Source of the DNA: Cycloclasticus sp. | GTDB taxonomy: Bacteria; Pseudomonadota; Gammaproteobacteria; Methylococcales; Cycloclasticaceae | Direction: 5' to 3' | NCBI GenBank assembly: GCA_040743155.1 | Contig: JBFLJU010000001.1 | Location: forward strand, 1,674,001 to 1,738,000 | Length of the DNA stretch: 64,000 nt | Part shown: piece by piece, positions 1 to 9,222 of the stretch | How positions within the stretch are numbered: position 1 is the first letter of the stretch | How the letters are laid out: every line of letters begins with the position of its first letter | Made by a program: the position numbers and the translations under genes | Notes under the pieces: model-generated | The model's database searches: none | Seen by the model: only the letters and a program-made list of their open reading frames with translations | Told to the model about the DNA's origin: nothing

Positions 1-513
1 CATTGCCATCTTACGCATGGCTTTATAGGCTGCATCTTCATTAATATTTGAACGTTGCATCAAAATTCCTTTAGCTTTATCAATAAATTTACGTTCGCTT
101 AAGGTATTTTTGGTCTTTTCAAGTTCGTTTTTAATACTTTGTTGCTCGTTAAAACGAAAGCGAGCTGTGTCCAAAATAGACAGCATCCGTTTGGCTTGAA
201 GACCGTCAACTATATAAGCGCTAACACCTGCTTTAATGGCTAATTGAATAACATCCCTGCTGTCGTCGTAAGTGAAGACAACAACAGGGATTGGCTTATG
301 CAAATTAATCTGCTGTACACAGGTAAATAATTGACCGAACCGTTTATCAGTGACCGCCATAACAAGATCCACAGAACCCGATAACGCTGCTTGGCTGATA
401 TCACTCAAGTCTGAGGTGATCGCTATTATTTCGTAGCTTGTTTCAGACAAACGCTCTTGAATATCAAGCAGTTCATCGGCGGTTGTGTTAAATAATAGAA
501 CTTTTGTTTTCAT
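1..513 (-). CDS. nasT: ANTAR-domain response regulator, NasT/AmiR type (partial, 3' end outside window)
   Basis: The 171 codons visible run off the left edge without a stop. The N-terminal part reads as a receiver-like domain (MKTKVLLFNTTADELLDIQE at the start). A coiled linker follows, then the start of an ANTAR domain whose signature AKGILMQRS...EDAAYKAMRKMAM is plainly readable. ANTAR proteins of the NasT/NasR/AmiR group bind paired hexaloop hairpins in leader RNA and prevent termination, typically for nitrate or nitrite assimilation. The gene follows the porin gene at 568-1836 with a 54-bp gap on the same strand, and that porin has a matching leader. NasT is preferred over AmiR because of the porin neighbour, but the effector partner is not in the window. 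Confidence 0.8.
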   Translation of the reverse strand, partial: MKTKVLLFNTTADELLDIQERLSETSYEIIAITSDLSDISQAALSGSVDLVMAVTDKRFGQLFTCVQQINLHKPIPVVVFTYDDSRDVIQLAIKAGVSAYIVDGLQAKRMLSILDTARFRFNEQQSIKNELEKTKNTLSERKFIDKAKGILMQRSNINEDAAYKAMRKMAM

Positions 514-567
514 CGAAATCTATTATGTTTTGTCGGTCATTAATAAGTCAGCTGATGCAGGCGTTAA

Positions 568-1836
568 TTAAAACTTAGCTTGAACAAATGCCCATAATTT
601 AGTGACATCGTTAGCTGCCGCCGTATTCATGCTATTTTTATCGGCATTGTAGTCCGCATATTTAAAACCAACGGTGTAGTTTTTAGCCACTTTCTTTGTT
701 GCCAATATATTGAACTCAGTACCGTAATCGTAACTGTTATTCTCTGAACTAAAGTCGTGATAAGCAGTAACAAATTTCATGCCGTACGCTTTTGCAACGG
801 CCGTTAGGTAAATGTCTTTAACGCCATCACTTGGCGTAACTAAAAACTGATCAGCCCAACCTTGATAAGCGTGGTTAGTACCTAAGATAGTTACAAAACG
901 ATCGGCACCACCATTGCCTTCTTGAAGTTCGTAGCTGGCTTTAACCAATAACATTTTAACTGGACCGTTGAATGTCATTTTTGCACCAACTTCACCTAAG
1001 AAATAATCCGCATCAATAGAGTTTGGATTGTCAGCCGCATCTGATTGGGTCGCGTATTCCGCAGTATAAATAGCGTTAACACCATCTGCTATTGGCGTAG
1101 CACCGCTGGCTCTTAAACCGTATGTGTTGGTTGAAAACTGGTCTGCATTATCAAAATCATACAAATAAGCATAAGCTTCAATTTTTGCTGCTTTGAACCC
1201 CGTGTATTGGGCATTGAATAAGTGTGAGTCACTCTCAAAATCATCCCATGCTTCTGGAGCATCTTCACCAAATATTCGGTTAACGTTCCATACATAAGCA
1301 TAACTAATGGTTGTATCTTCGATTGATTTGTTTGAAACAGACAAAGCATCTAGTGTTTGCCAGTTTTGACGCCATGCAACAGTACCAATATGCCGGTGAA
1401 ATGGAGCATCACGATAAGTAAGCGCTTGACGGCCTAATTTGATAGAAGTGTCTGTAAGGCCGGTGTAAAACAAATAGCCTTGGTTTAGTTCCGTTTCGTT
1501 AGGATCGGCAATAACAGGGTATGTTCCGCCTTTAGATTGTGATTTATGTGCGTAGTTATTGCTAAATAAACTGTGTACGCTTTCAATCTCACCAAAAGCA
1601 CCAAAACCGTAGTAAGTACCTGTTTTATATGCAGCGGTTATTCTAGCAGTGTAAGCATTAGCGTCTTCTGGCTTGTTTTCTTGATCTACGTTTTCATAGC
1701 GTAAACGCGCACTGAAACTCGCTTTACCATTTGTTAACGCATTAATAAACGACTCTTCTGCACTTACCAGTGGCGCAGCACAGACTGTAGTAACCCCTAC
1801 CAGCAAACCTAAGAATATATTTTTTTTAATTTTCAT
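568..1836 (-). CDS. alginate-export-family outer-membrane porin
   Basis: This 422-residue protein has a clear signal peptide (MKIKKNIFLGLLVGVTTVCA, cleavage expected near PLVSA-EE). The rest is amphipathic beta-strand sequence ending in a C-terminal aromatic (VQAKF), as in outer-membrane beta-barrels. The central block LGRQALTYRD...VAWRQNWQTLDAL matches the alginate-export porin family. Members of this family occur in nitrate assimilation clusters of marine gammaproteobacteria, so uptake of nitrate or another small anion is a reasonable inference, but no substrate is shown. It lies upstream of the ANTAR regulator gene on the same strand. Its roughly 160-nt leader carries the regulatory elements at 1875-2122. 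A weak AGAGA ribosome-binding site precedes the ATG. Confidence 0.8.
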   Translation of the reverse strand: MKIKKNIFLGLLVGVTTVCAAPLVSAEESFINALTNGKASFSARLRYENVDQENKPEDANAYTARITAAYKTGTYYGFGAFGEIESVHSLFSNNYAHKSQSKGGTYPVIADPNETELNQGYLFYTGLTDTSIKLGRQALTYRDAPFHRHIGTVAWRQNWQTLDALSVSNKSIEDTTISYAYVWNVNRIFGEDAPEAWDDFESDSHLFNAQYTGFKAAKIEAYAYLYDFDNADQFSTNTYGLRASGATPIADGVNAIYTAEYATQSDAADNPNSIDADYFLGEVGAKMTFNGPVKMLLVKASYELQEGNGGADRFVTILGTNHAYQGWADQFLVTPSDGVKDIYLTAVAKAYGMKFVTAYHDFSSENNSYDYGTEFNILATKKVAKNYTVGFKYADYNADKNSMNTAAANDVTKLWAFVQAKF

Positions 1837-1874
1837 TTTAAATCTCTAAATTAGTTAATAAAAACCATACAAAT

Positions 1875-1908
1875 AAAAAAGCCAACACGATTAGTATTCG
1901 AGTTAGCT
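1875..1908 (-). terminator. leader terminator upstream of the porin gene
   Basis: On the minus strand AGCTAACTCGA pairs with TCGTGTTGGCT around a 7-nt loop. There is one G-U pair and one mismatch, and T6 follows (1875-1880). It lies about 40 bp before the porin ATG, inside the untranslated leader, so it should stop transcription unless prevented. Its 5' arm overlaps the 3' arm of the small hairpin at 1905-1916, an arrangement expected of antitermination. Confidence 0.65.
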
Positions 1909-1959
1909 ACATTGCTTTATTTATTTTGATTTGTTCTGTATTCACTGCGCCGTTACAGT
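1905..1959 (-). promoter_or_regulatory. candidate ANTAR target: two hexaloop hairpins
   Basis: Hairpin 1 (1944-1959) is ACTGT-AACGGC-GCAGT: five pairs including one U-G, with a hexaloop having A at position 1 and G at position 4. Hairpin 2 (1905-1916) is AGC-AATGTA-GCT, again a hexaloop with A1 and G4, but its stem is only three pairs. Known ANTAR RNA targets are two such hairpins, the second competing with a terminator, and that is the layout here. The weak second stem is the main reservation. Confidence 0.5.
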
Positions 1960-2003
1960 TGTGGCTCTTGCAAAAGAATTACAAAAAACACATGACCTAG
2001 GGC

Positions 2004-2020
2004 AAGCAGATTACGTGCCA
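2004..2020 (-). promoter_or_regulatory. candidate sigma-54 promoter of the porin gene
   Basis: The minus strand reads TGGCACGTAATCTGCTT. The invariant GG and GC dinucleotides are separated by exactly 10 bp, and the sequence differs from the -24/-12 consensus TGGCACGNNNNTTGC at a single position. Transcription would start near 1995 and give a leader of about 160 nt. Sigma-54 control is usual for nitrate assimilation genes under NtrC. Confidence 0.6.
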
Positions 2021-2107
2021 ACATGCATTAACTTTTAAATTACAAAGACTTAATAGGAGAATAAAATTACAGCTTTTGCTGCGACACACCATAACAGCCA
2101 CGGCCCC

Positions 2108-2122
2108 GCACCATCTAAGTGC
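2108..2122. promoter_or_regulatory. candidate NtrC enhancer site
   Basis: GCACCATCTAAGTGC is a near-dyad with the half-sites GCACC and AGTGC separated by 5 bp, close to the NtrC consensus GCACC-N5-GGTGC. It lies about 115 bp upstream of the predicted sigma-54 start, a usual enhancer distance. Confidence 0.45.
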
Positions 2123-2123
2123 A

Positions 2124-3124
2124 ATAATTTCTACCCCACCTGCGATTCCGCCCTTTTGAAAGACGGGTAACCTTGCCTGATTTTATAGCCTTACACATCC
2201 ACATCACCTAACACGACTCTTCGTTATGCTCACCTGAGTACTAAATCATTGCAATCAGCCGCTGATAGCGCTTCAGATTGTATGGAACGGGCATTAAAGA
2301 AAGTATCGTAACAACAAACTGGTCAACCGATGAGAGCTCACGCTTTCGTTGGTTCGCCACCCTTCCCTATTTTTTCGATTTCACCCCCAAACTCAATTCG
2401 AGTCGTCCCGCTCTGGCACCCTATCGGCAAAAACCCAGATGGGTCTAACCCATGGCCATCCGGTGGAGAAAAGCGCCGAGAGGTGACGGCTCAGAGCAAA
2501 TGGCCAAATCTTGGATTCCAGCTGCAAGTTTCGGTATCGGGTCAAAGTTCGGTTTTGAAAACTCCTTACGTTTCTTCGGCTTGTAGGGACTTCATATAAA
2601 TATCCCGACATAGAAGTTCTGAATAGTCTCGTATTTCCAAAAACAGGGGCAACTCATAAGTAAAAACCATTAGCTTTCTTCGACTTAGGGGAGTCATACA
2701 GGCCGGAACTAGAGTCGCTTGGCCTTGGTGGTGAACGCTCAGTTAGCTATAAAGCCAACATTCGTTTATTGTCTAAGGTTATCGATACTCACAGCATCGT
2801 AGAAAAGTCCGAGGGCGTGATATTATCAAGAAGTAAAACTCGAACGGAGTCACCTAATGACGAACAAACAACGGACAAACTCAATCAACGCCAAGAAGCA
2901 ATCAGAGCGCAGAGCTAAACCCTTACCATACAGAGTTCAAAGCCTGACACTTCACTTGGAAGAAGGAACTATAGCGAGCTTACCCAGACCCTCTCAGGAA
3001 TCGCAGGCACAAAAACTCTAACTGGTAGTCTGTAAAAACAGGTAACTGCTAGCTCTAAGTCAGGGCTTCTACAGGTTACACTTAGCCAGGTTTCTTGAAA
3101 TTCTGCATGCACGACTAGCTAAAA
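2124..3124. other. about 1 kb without a convincing gene
   Basis: Both strands contain only short open frames with no recognisable product. The stretch around 2330-2600 is visibly richer in GC than its surroundings, and overlapping frames are open on both strands (270 bp plus, 219 bp minus). No RNA gene, transposase motif or terminal inverted repeat was recognised. It separates the nitrogen locus from the adhesin and could be a decayed insertion. The small open frame at 2857-3021 is listed separately. Confidence 0.4.
2857..3021 (+). CDS. possible small basic protein, 54 residues
   Basis: An ATG preceded by CGGAG at about 7-nt spacing opens a 54-codon frame. It encodes a basic, Gln- and Arg-rich peptide beginning MTNKQRTNSINAKKQSERRA. 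No family is recognised. It is the only open frame in the surrounding 1 kb with a credible ribosome-binding site. It may be a remnant or chance. Confidence 0.22.
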   Translation: MTNKQRTNSINAKKQSERRAKPLPYRVQSLTLHLEEGTIASLPRPSQESQAQKL

Positions 3125-6100
3125 CTAGATAATCGAATCAATAATACTTTCTTGTATTTTGATGGTTGCTGCGCCACTGCTATAAACATCGAATGCCACT
3201 AAATCTTCAGTAACTGTTCCCGTATTAGTCCATGTATTGCTGGCTTCATTCAGTAAGGTTACTGTATCAGCATTGTCTCCAAAAACTCTCAACTCATTGC
3301 CGGTATCGGTTAGGTCCAGTACATCTTGCATCGTAATAGATGTTAATGAGTGAGCACCAGATAAGCCTGTATCGGCATCATTAGTTAAATCAAGGGCTTC
3401 AAAATTTAATATCTCAGGATGATCGAGTGAGAAGTTAATACTGTCGTCTGTATTAAAAACTAATGTGTCTACACCCCCCGAGCTTGACTGCTCATCGCCG
3501 GCATCAATGGCTGTTTTACTTGCGTCATAGACAATAACTTCATCACCATCAAGGCTTATAACTACGTTACCAGAATCATTATCGCCATCAGTATCAGTAA
3601 TGGTGTACGCTAAATCCATATCAAAATCAGTGTTGTAACTAATTGAGCTAATCGAGTCTATACCTAGCTTATAAGAACTTTCATTACCAGCTAGAAATTC
3701 CACGCCAATAAAAGCACCACCGGTGCTACTTGTTACGGTGTAATGCTGTTCCGTTAAATCCGGGTCACCCGTTAAAATAATTTCTTCTCTCGTTGCTGTA
3801 GCAATACTGTCTCCAGTTAAAACGGTAATAAATAGCTCGTCTCCTGATTTTTCTGAACCAAAGTTAAATAAGGTGATGTCCATTGCAATCACATCATTTT
3901 TATTAGTCGTATTACTATCCCCATCTGAAGCTATTGTGGCGAAATCAAAAACCAACTGTTGCCCTGCATTCATATTATTACTATTAACACCAATATAATA
4001 ATTATTGGTATTAACGGTGTGTTCTGCCGCAGGGCTTAATAATTCAGCCGCCGTATCTTCAATAAGGTTATGGGCGGTAACGATGGCATTAACACCAGAG
4101 GCTGAACCGCTAGCATCATTAAAACCAAGAAATATAGTGTCATTATTTCCACCGCCAGGCAGCACAATGCCACCATCAAATGTTTCTTTGATACCTAATA
4201 ACTCCGATGCTTGAGTATAGATAACATCGGTAGTATTTCCATCGGCCATGTTAATTTGAACTGTAAATACTGTTGTTGAGCCGCCATCGACTGTTCCGGT
4301 AAGCGTTCCTTGATCTGTTCCTGTAACAGAATAAGTTAAAGTGACTAACTCACCATCTACATAAATCACGGGCAAGGTCGATGCATCTTGATCCCATGAG
4401 AATACATTGCCGCCATCAGCTGAAAAATAAGTATCAATGGTATCGACTAACGTACCGACAAAACCTGCCTCATTTGCCATGATCAGAGTATTGTTGCCGA
4501 TAATAGGAACATCATTAGAGGACACTGTATCAAGCTTAACAGCCACTGCGCTACTTGTTGCTGTAGAGCTTCCGACAGTTTCCTCTGAGGTAACAGTAGC
4601 AGTCAGTGTGAAGCCAGATCCGGTAGTGGCTACAGTTTCTGAAACGGTTATTTTAAGTCCCTCTACTTGAGCTTGGGTAAAACTCCAATTACCAGCTCCA
4701 AGGTTTGTGCCTACGCTACCAGACGTATTACTAAACGTTGCGCCAACAGGTGCACCACTGATGGAAATGGAGTCTTGAATAAATTCACTGCCGTCTATGT
4801 CACTGTTAGCAAAATCAATAGTAACATCATAAGTATATGAAACATGAGCATCTGAAAAGGCACTGACATTATCTATAGAAATATCTGTACCGGATAAAAC
4901 AAATGCATTTAATGATGCATTACTCCCTATCGTGGCTGTATTTGATATGGCATAAGTATGCGTACCCGCTGAAAGCCCTGACGCAATTATTACTTCTGTC
5001 GCACCATCAGATATATCGCCAATCCATGATATTTGGCCATCACTACCAGTACCCGTCATCGTAAATGTAATACTGTAATTTGCACTGTCTTCACTTAAGG
5101 GTACATTTACATTTTGAATCAGCCATTGATCGCTCAAATCAACCTGACTACTGGTGCCAGAACCATCATCGGTCAAGGTAAGTGTCGTATCTTTTGCATC
5201 TAGGATGGCCTTCACTGATGCACCAGGTGACTCCTTCCCATACCAATTCCCATCAACACCGGCATCAGCACTTAGAGCACTATCAAAAGTACCATTTACT
5301 AATTCATTAACACCTGTTGATACGACTTTATTATTGATAGTCATCGTAATGATAGGAGCATCAGCAATTGCAGTTACATTGACTTGTGCTGTGGCAGTAA
5401 ATGATTCTCCTGTTACCGTATCAACCTTAGTAAACGCAAAGCTATCTGAACCAGAAAAATCTGTATGTGCTGTATAGCTTAATGTGCCGTCACCGTTGTC
5501 TACAACTGTGCCATTTGCACCATCGCCCACTTTAATGTAATTAAAGTTAGGGTCAACGGTCGTCGTAATGCTTGTAGTCCCTGTTGAAAGACCGTCTTTT
5601 TCTTCGTTTATTGCTAGAATAATTGGGTCAATAATAGTCGTGTTGTCGCTTGCACTGTTACCGAAAGTTGATACTCCAGCGTCAACAGTCGTTGCTGTTA
5701 AAACTAAACTCTCAACACTTTCAGAAATAACGTCGGTGATCGTAGTTATTTTTACTAGGATTGATTTTGCGACACCTACATCGCCTAAAATAGAGAGGCT
5801 TGAACCTTGAATATCAGAATTACTTGTTATCCAGGTTGCTCCGTCATCCGTAGAATATTCAAAAGAGGCTTGATCATAATCAAGCGCGCTAAAATCACCG
5901 CTTAGGTCCAGCTGAACAAGCGTATCTGTTATTTTAATATTACTTAAACCAATTTCAAATATAGCATCACTTCCTTCTGTCACTGATGTTGGTGCGGATA
6001 CAAAAAGCTGGGGAAGTTCAGAGATAAGTGTGCTTGCTGCGGCAGATGTATTTGCCATAGCAGCTAGATTGCCAGATGAAGAAACATCAATATTAGCGTT

Positions 6101-9100
6101 TAGTATCAAATCTTCATTATCATCAGATAGGGCGTCCGCTTTTGTTTTGATTTTAATATCAACATGCGTATACGGAAGTCCGGTTACAGGATTTAATGTT
6201 GCAGACTCCGCTATCTGTACATAATAGTTTGTACCGTCGAATAACACGTCTGACCAAACACCTGGCGAGCTTTCATATTGAATATCGCGTGATACATCAC
6301 CAAAATCATAAAAATCATCACCGGCTGTCGCTTCTCCAGAGACAGTAAGGATTATTTTTGTCGCATCAACTCTACTGTCAGCTAACTCAATTCTAAAAAT
6401 AGCAGAATTACCTTCTTCAACCACCGCTTGAGATGAAACAGATAAGCTATTGCTTGCAACGCTAATTACCGTGCTTGCTGTATTAGAGCTTGCGCCATCG
6501 CTGTCAGTTACGACAATATCAATATCACGATCAAGCACGCTCGCCCCAGTATTGGCGTTATAAAATGTTACCGCTTCAATAGCTGATTGATAATCTGATA
6601 GTGACCCACTGCCCGTTAGTGTAATAAGGCCTGTTCCCGAGTCATAAGCACTTGCACTGATGCCACTTGGTAGAGACCCTACGAAAAGTAAATCACCTGC
6701 TTGAGCATTGGTCAGTGTAATCGTTGCGCTTTGAATAGTACTGTCCACATCGGTTATAGAAACGTCAATATCTCCGATGCTGATACCTTCCTGTCCAAGC
6801 GCATACGATGTGACGTGACCGGTGCCATTGACGGTTGAATCATTAAAGTCTAAATCAAGCGTTGGCGCTTCATTTATATTAGTCTCATTAAGTGAAACAC
6901 TTATATCCGTATTGTTAGCACCATCTGTTGCTCTAACAACAACGCTGTGTGCATTGCTAGCGGCTTCAAAGTTGTTAGCAAAGGATGCTACACCTGCGGC
7001 GGTTAAGCTAATTTCACCTGTCGTGCTATTGATCGCATAAACATCGTTACCTAAACCATCGTCGACGTTGGTCGTAATACTATAGCTAACCGTATCGCTA
7101 ATATCGTCATCGGTAGCAGAGACGGTGCCTAATACATTAGAGGAGGGAGTGTTCTCAGCATAGTTAAAAGAATAACTAACAGCATCAAACACAGGCGCGT
7201 TCACGATAATAATACCTATTACCGTACTTGCTGTATTTGAGTTTGCGCCATCGCTGTCAGTTACGACAATATCAATATCACGATCAAGCACGCTCGCCCC
7301 AGTATTGGCGTTATAAAATGTTACCGCTTCAATAGCTGATTGATAATCTGATAATGACCCGCTGCCCGTTAGTGTAATAAGGCCGGTTCCCGAGTCATAA
7401 GCACTTGCACTGATTCCGCTTGGTAGTAATCCTACAAAAAGTAAATCACCTGTTTGAGCATTCGTAAGTGTAATCGTTGCGCTTTGGATCGTACTATCCA
7501 CATCGATTATAGAGACATCAAGGTCGCCGATGCTGATACCTTCCTGCCCAAGCGCATACGATGTGACGTGACCGGTGCCATTGACGGTTGAATCATTAAA
7601 GTCTAAATCAAGCGTTGGCGCTTCATTTATATTAGTCTCATTAAGTGAAACACTTATATCAGTATTGTTAGCACCATCTGTTGCTCTAACAACAACGCTG
7701 TGTGCATTGCTAGCGGCTTCAAAGTTGTTAGCAAAGGATGCTACACCTGCGGCTGTTAAGCTAATTTCACCTGTCGTGCTATTGATCGCATAAACATCGC
7801 TACCCAAACCATCGTCGACGTTGGTCGTAATACTATAGCTAACCGTATCGCTAATATCGTCATCGGTAGCAGAGACGGTGCCTAATACATTAGAGGAGGG
7901 AGTGTTCTCAGCATAGTTAAAAGAATAACTAACAGCATCAAACACAGGCGCGTTCACGGTAATAATATCTGTCGAGCCATTAATATTTATAGTTACCGTG
8001 GTGTACCTTAAATCGCCATCTGTATCTTTAATGGTGTATGTGAATACATCTGTGGCTGTATCGCCATCTGATAATGCATTCGTATCAGGGTCAGAGTTGT
8101 TTAACGTATAGGTATAACTTCCATTAGTCTCAATCGTAATTGAGCCGTATACGCCTTCAAGTAAGACCCCTACACCCGAACCATCAAGTGCAGCAGAGGT
8201 ATCTCCAACAGCAACACCTACAACGACAGCCCCTAAAGGGACTGCATCAGCAGTTGCATCACCCGCACCTGTTATAACGTTACCTGTCGAAGTAGATACA
8301 CCATCTTCGGTTACGGTTGCTTGATCAGGGTTGGCGGTCGAATCAACATCGGTAATTAAGATGTTTAAACTGGCTTGTGCTTTAACACCACCAGTATAGG
8401 CAGCAACAATAGAAATAAGGTCTAAAACTTCACCACCCGTATGATCTTTACTGATTCCACTTGGGTCATAGTCATAAGTAACAACACCTGTAGTATGATC
8501 AAATCCTGTAACTGTTAACGTGCCTTCATCTGTTGTTACTAGAACATTAGATGCATTGCTTGCTTTTAATTCAGCTAATGATACGGCCCTACCGGCAATT
8601 GAAATTGACATTAAGCTTTCTGATGTCACTGCAAATGTTGCGCTGCTAATCTGTTCTGTTTCAGGCACGCTGATATCGCCCGCTGCAATGCCGTTGCTGT
8701 TACCAATAGTAATGTCGACAATAGCGCTCTCCACACTAAGAACAAGCTCTTCGCTATTATTTGTATATAGTATTTCTAATGAAGAGTCGAACTTTTTAAT
8801 GATTTCTTCGGTCTCATGCCCTGCATCAGGAGTGCCTTCAGGCTCAAGGTATGGGATGTCCATAAAACTAGTGCCTTCATCTTGTTCAGGCACTGTACTA
8901 GGCCCAAATAATGGCGACTTAGCGAAGGCTACCTTACCCCCTTTTGTTTCAAAGGCTGTTAATGACACCTCATCAAAGGGAACCTCAACATCATTACCTA
9001 AGTTAACCGATCGCCCATCGTTCAAGGTAATAACCACTACTCCATGTAACCCCGTCATCACCACATCACCAGCAAAAACAATGTCACCTTCTTTCAAAGT

Positions 9101-9175
9101 GCGGATTTGACCATCAGCTGATTTAGCTGTAACAGTACCGTTAATAAATTTTACAATTCCAATATTAGTCGCCAT
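3125..9175 (-). CDS. giant LapA-like adhesin, retention-module protein secreted by type I system
   Basis: This 2016-residue acidic, Thr/Ser/Asp-rich protein has no Sec signal. Residues 1-80 resemble the LapA retention module (IGIVKFINGTVTAKSADGQI; LNDGRSVNLG). A VCBS-like repeat lies near 282-402. Two almost identical cadherin-like units of 251 residues lie near 406-907. Two Calx-beta-like domains follow near 915-1160, then a jelly-roll-like segment near 1300-1450 and further Ig/cadherin-like domains. The last ~110 residues (GGVDTLVFNTDDSINF, LDLTDTGNELRVFGDN) match C-terminal type I secretion targets. Classical RTX nonapeptides were not seen. The family anchors in the outer membrane and mediates surface attachment or biofilm formation. 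No lapBCE, lapG or lapD homologue is in the window. The start codon follows the truncated NTPase fragment by 47 bp. Confidence 0.8.
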   Translation of the reverse strand: MATNIGIVKFINGTVTAKSADGQIRTLKEGDIVFAGDVVMTGLHGVVVITLNDGRSVNLGNDVEVPFDEVSLTAFETKGGKVAFAKSPLFGPSTVPEQDEGTSFMDIPYLEPEGTPDAGHETEEIIKKFDSSLEILYTNNSEELVLSVESAIVDITIGNSNGIAAGDISVPETEQISSATFAVTSESLMSISIAGRAVSLAELKASNASNVLVTTDEGTLTVTGFDHTTGVVTYDYDPSGISKDHTGGEVLDLISIVAAYTGGVKAQASLNILITDVDSTANPDQATVTEDGVSTSTGNVITGAGDATADAVPLGAVVVGVAVGDTSAALDGSGVGVLLEGVYGSITIETNGSYTYTLNNSDPDTNALSDGDTATDVFTYTIKDTDGDLRYTTVTININGSTDIITVNAPVFDAVSYSFNYAENTPSSNVLGTVSATDDDISDTVSYSITTNVDDGLGSDVYAINSTTGEISLTAAGVASFANNFEAASNAHSVVVRATDGANNTDISVSLNETNINEAPTLDLDFNDSTVNGTGHVTSYALGQEGISIGDLDVSIIDVDSTIQSATITLTNAQTGDLLFVGLLPSGISASAYDSGTGLITLTGSGSLSDYQSAIEAVTFYNANTGASVLDRDIDIVVTDSDGANSNTASTVIGIIIVNAPVFDAVSYSFNYAENTPSSNVLGTVSATDDDISDTVSYSITTNVDDGLGNDVYAINSTTGEISLTAAGVASFANNFEAASNAHSVVVRATDGANNTDISVSLNETNINEAPTLDLDFNDSTVNGTGHVTSYALGQEGISIGDIDVSITDVDSTIQSATITLTNAQAGDLLFVGSLPSGISASAYDSGTGLITLTGSGSLSDYQSAIEAVTFYNANTGASVLDRDIDIVVTDSDGASSNTASTVISVASNSLSVSSQAVVEEGNSAIFRIELADSRVDATKIILTVSGEATAGDDFYDFGDVSRDIQYESSPGVWSDVLFDGTNYYVQIAESATLNPVTGLPYTHVDIKIKTKADALSDDNEDLILNANIDVSSSGNLAAMANTSAAASTLISELPQLFVSAPTSVTEGSDAIFEIGLSNIKITDTLVQLDLSGDFSALDYDQASFEYSTDDGATWITSNSDIQGSSLSILGDVGVAKSILVKITTITDVISESVESLVLTATTVDAGVSTFGNSASDNTTIIDPIILAINEEKDGLSTGTTSITTTVDPNFNYIKVGDGANGTVVDNGDGTLSYTAHTDFSGSDSFAFTKVDTVTGESFTATAQVNVTAIADAPIITMTINNKVVSTGVNELVNGTFDSALSADAGVDGNWYGKESPGASVKAILDAKDTTLTLTDDGSGTSSQVDLSDQWLIQNVNVPLSEDSANYSITFTMTGTGSDGQISWIGDISDGATEVIIASGLSAGTHTYAISNTATIGSNASLNAFVLSGTDISIDNVSAFSDAHVSYTYDVTIDFANSDIDGSEFIQDSISISGAPVGATFSNTSGSVGTNLGAGNWSFTQAQVEGLKITVSETVATTGSGFTLTATVTSEETVGSSTATSSAVAVKLDTVSSNDVPIIGNNTLIMANEAGFVGTLVDTIDTYFSADGGNVFSWDQDASTLPVIYVDGELVTLTYSVTGTDQGTLTGTVDGGSTTVFTVQINMADGNTTDVIYTQASELLGIKETFDGGIVLPGGGNNDTIFLGFNDASGSASGVNAIVTAHNLIEDTAAELLSPAAEHTVNTNNYYIGVNSNNMNAGQQLVFDFATIASDGDSNTTNKNDVIAMDITLFNFGSEKSGDELFITVLTGDSIATATREEIILTGDPDLTEQHYTVTSSTGGAFIGVEFLAGNESSYKLGIDSISSISYNTDFDMDLAYTITDTDGDNDSGNVVISLDGDEVIVYDASKTAIDAGDEQSSSGGVDTLVFNTDDSINFSLDHPEILNFEALDLTNDADTGLSGAHSLTSITMQDVLDLTDTGNELRVFGDNADTVTLLNEASNTWTNTGTVTEDLVAFDVYSSGAATIKIQESIIDSII
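6464..7959. repeat. two near-identical 0.74-kb tandem units inside the adhesin gene
   Basis: Copies at about 6464-7206 and 7217-7959 are offset by 753 bp (251 codons), which I checked at both ends. Long blocks are identical at nucleotide level, including silent positions, with few scattered differences. Each unit encodes one cadherin-like domain plus an Asp-rich domain containing NEAPTLDLDFNDSTVNGTG. Confidence 0.9.
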
Positions 9176-9222
9176 AGATATTTGTTTTACTTTAAAGAGT
9201 GATGAATCGTAAGATGGTCAAA

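Noticed and set aside
2330-2611. Two overlapping open frames on opposite strands (89 and 72 codons)
   Set aside because: Neither has a ribosome-binding site or recognisable motif, and they overlap each other; composition alone can explain them.
6464-7959. Repeat array as a possible CRISPR
   Set aside because: The units are 0.74 kb, in frame and protein-coding, without short repeats and unique spacers.
8520-9110. 196-codon open frame antisense to the adhesin gene
   Set aside because: It mirrors the codon bias of the adhesin frame and encodes a low-complexity Ser/Thr/Pro product with no motif; similar shadows recur along the gene.
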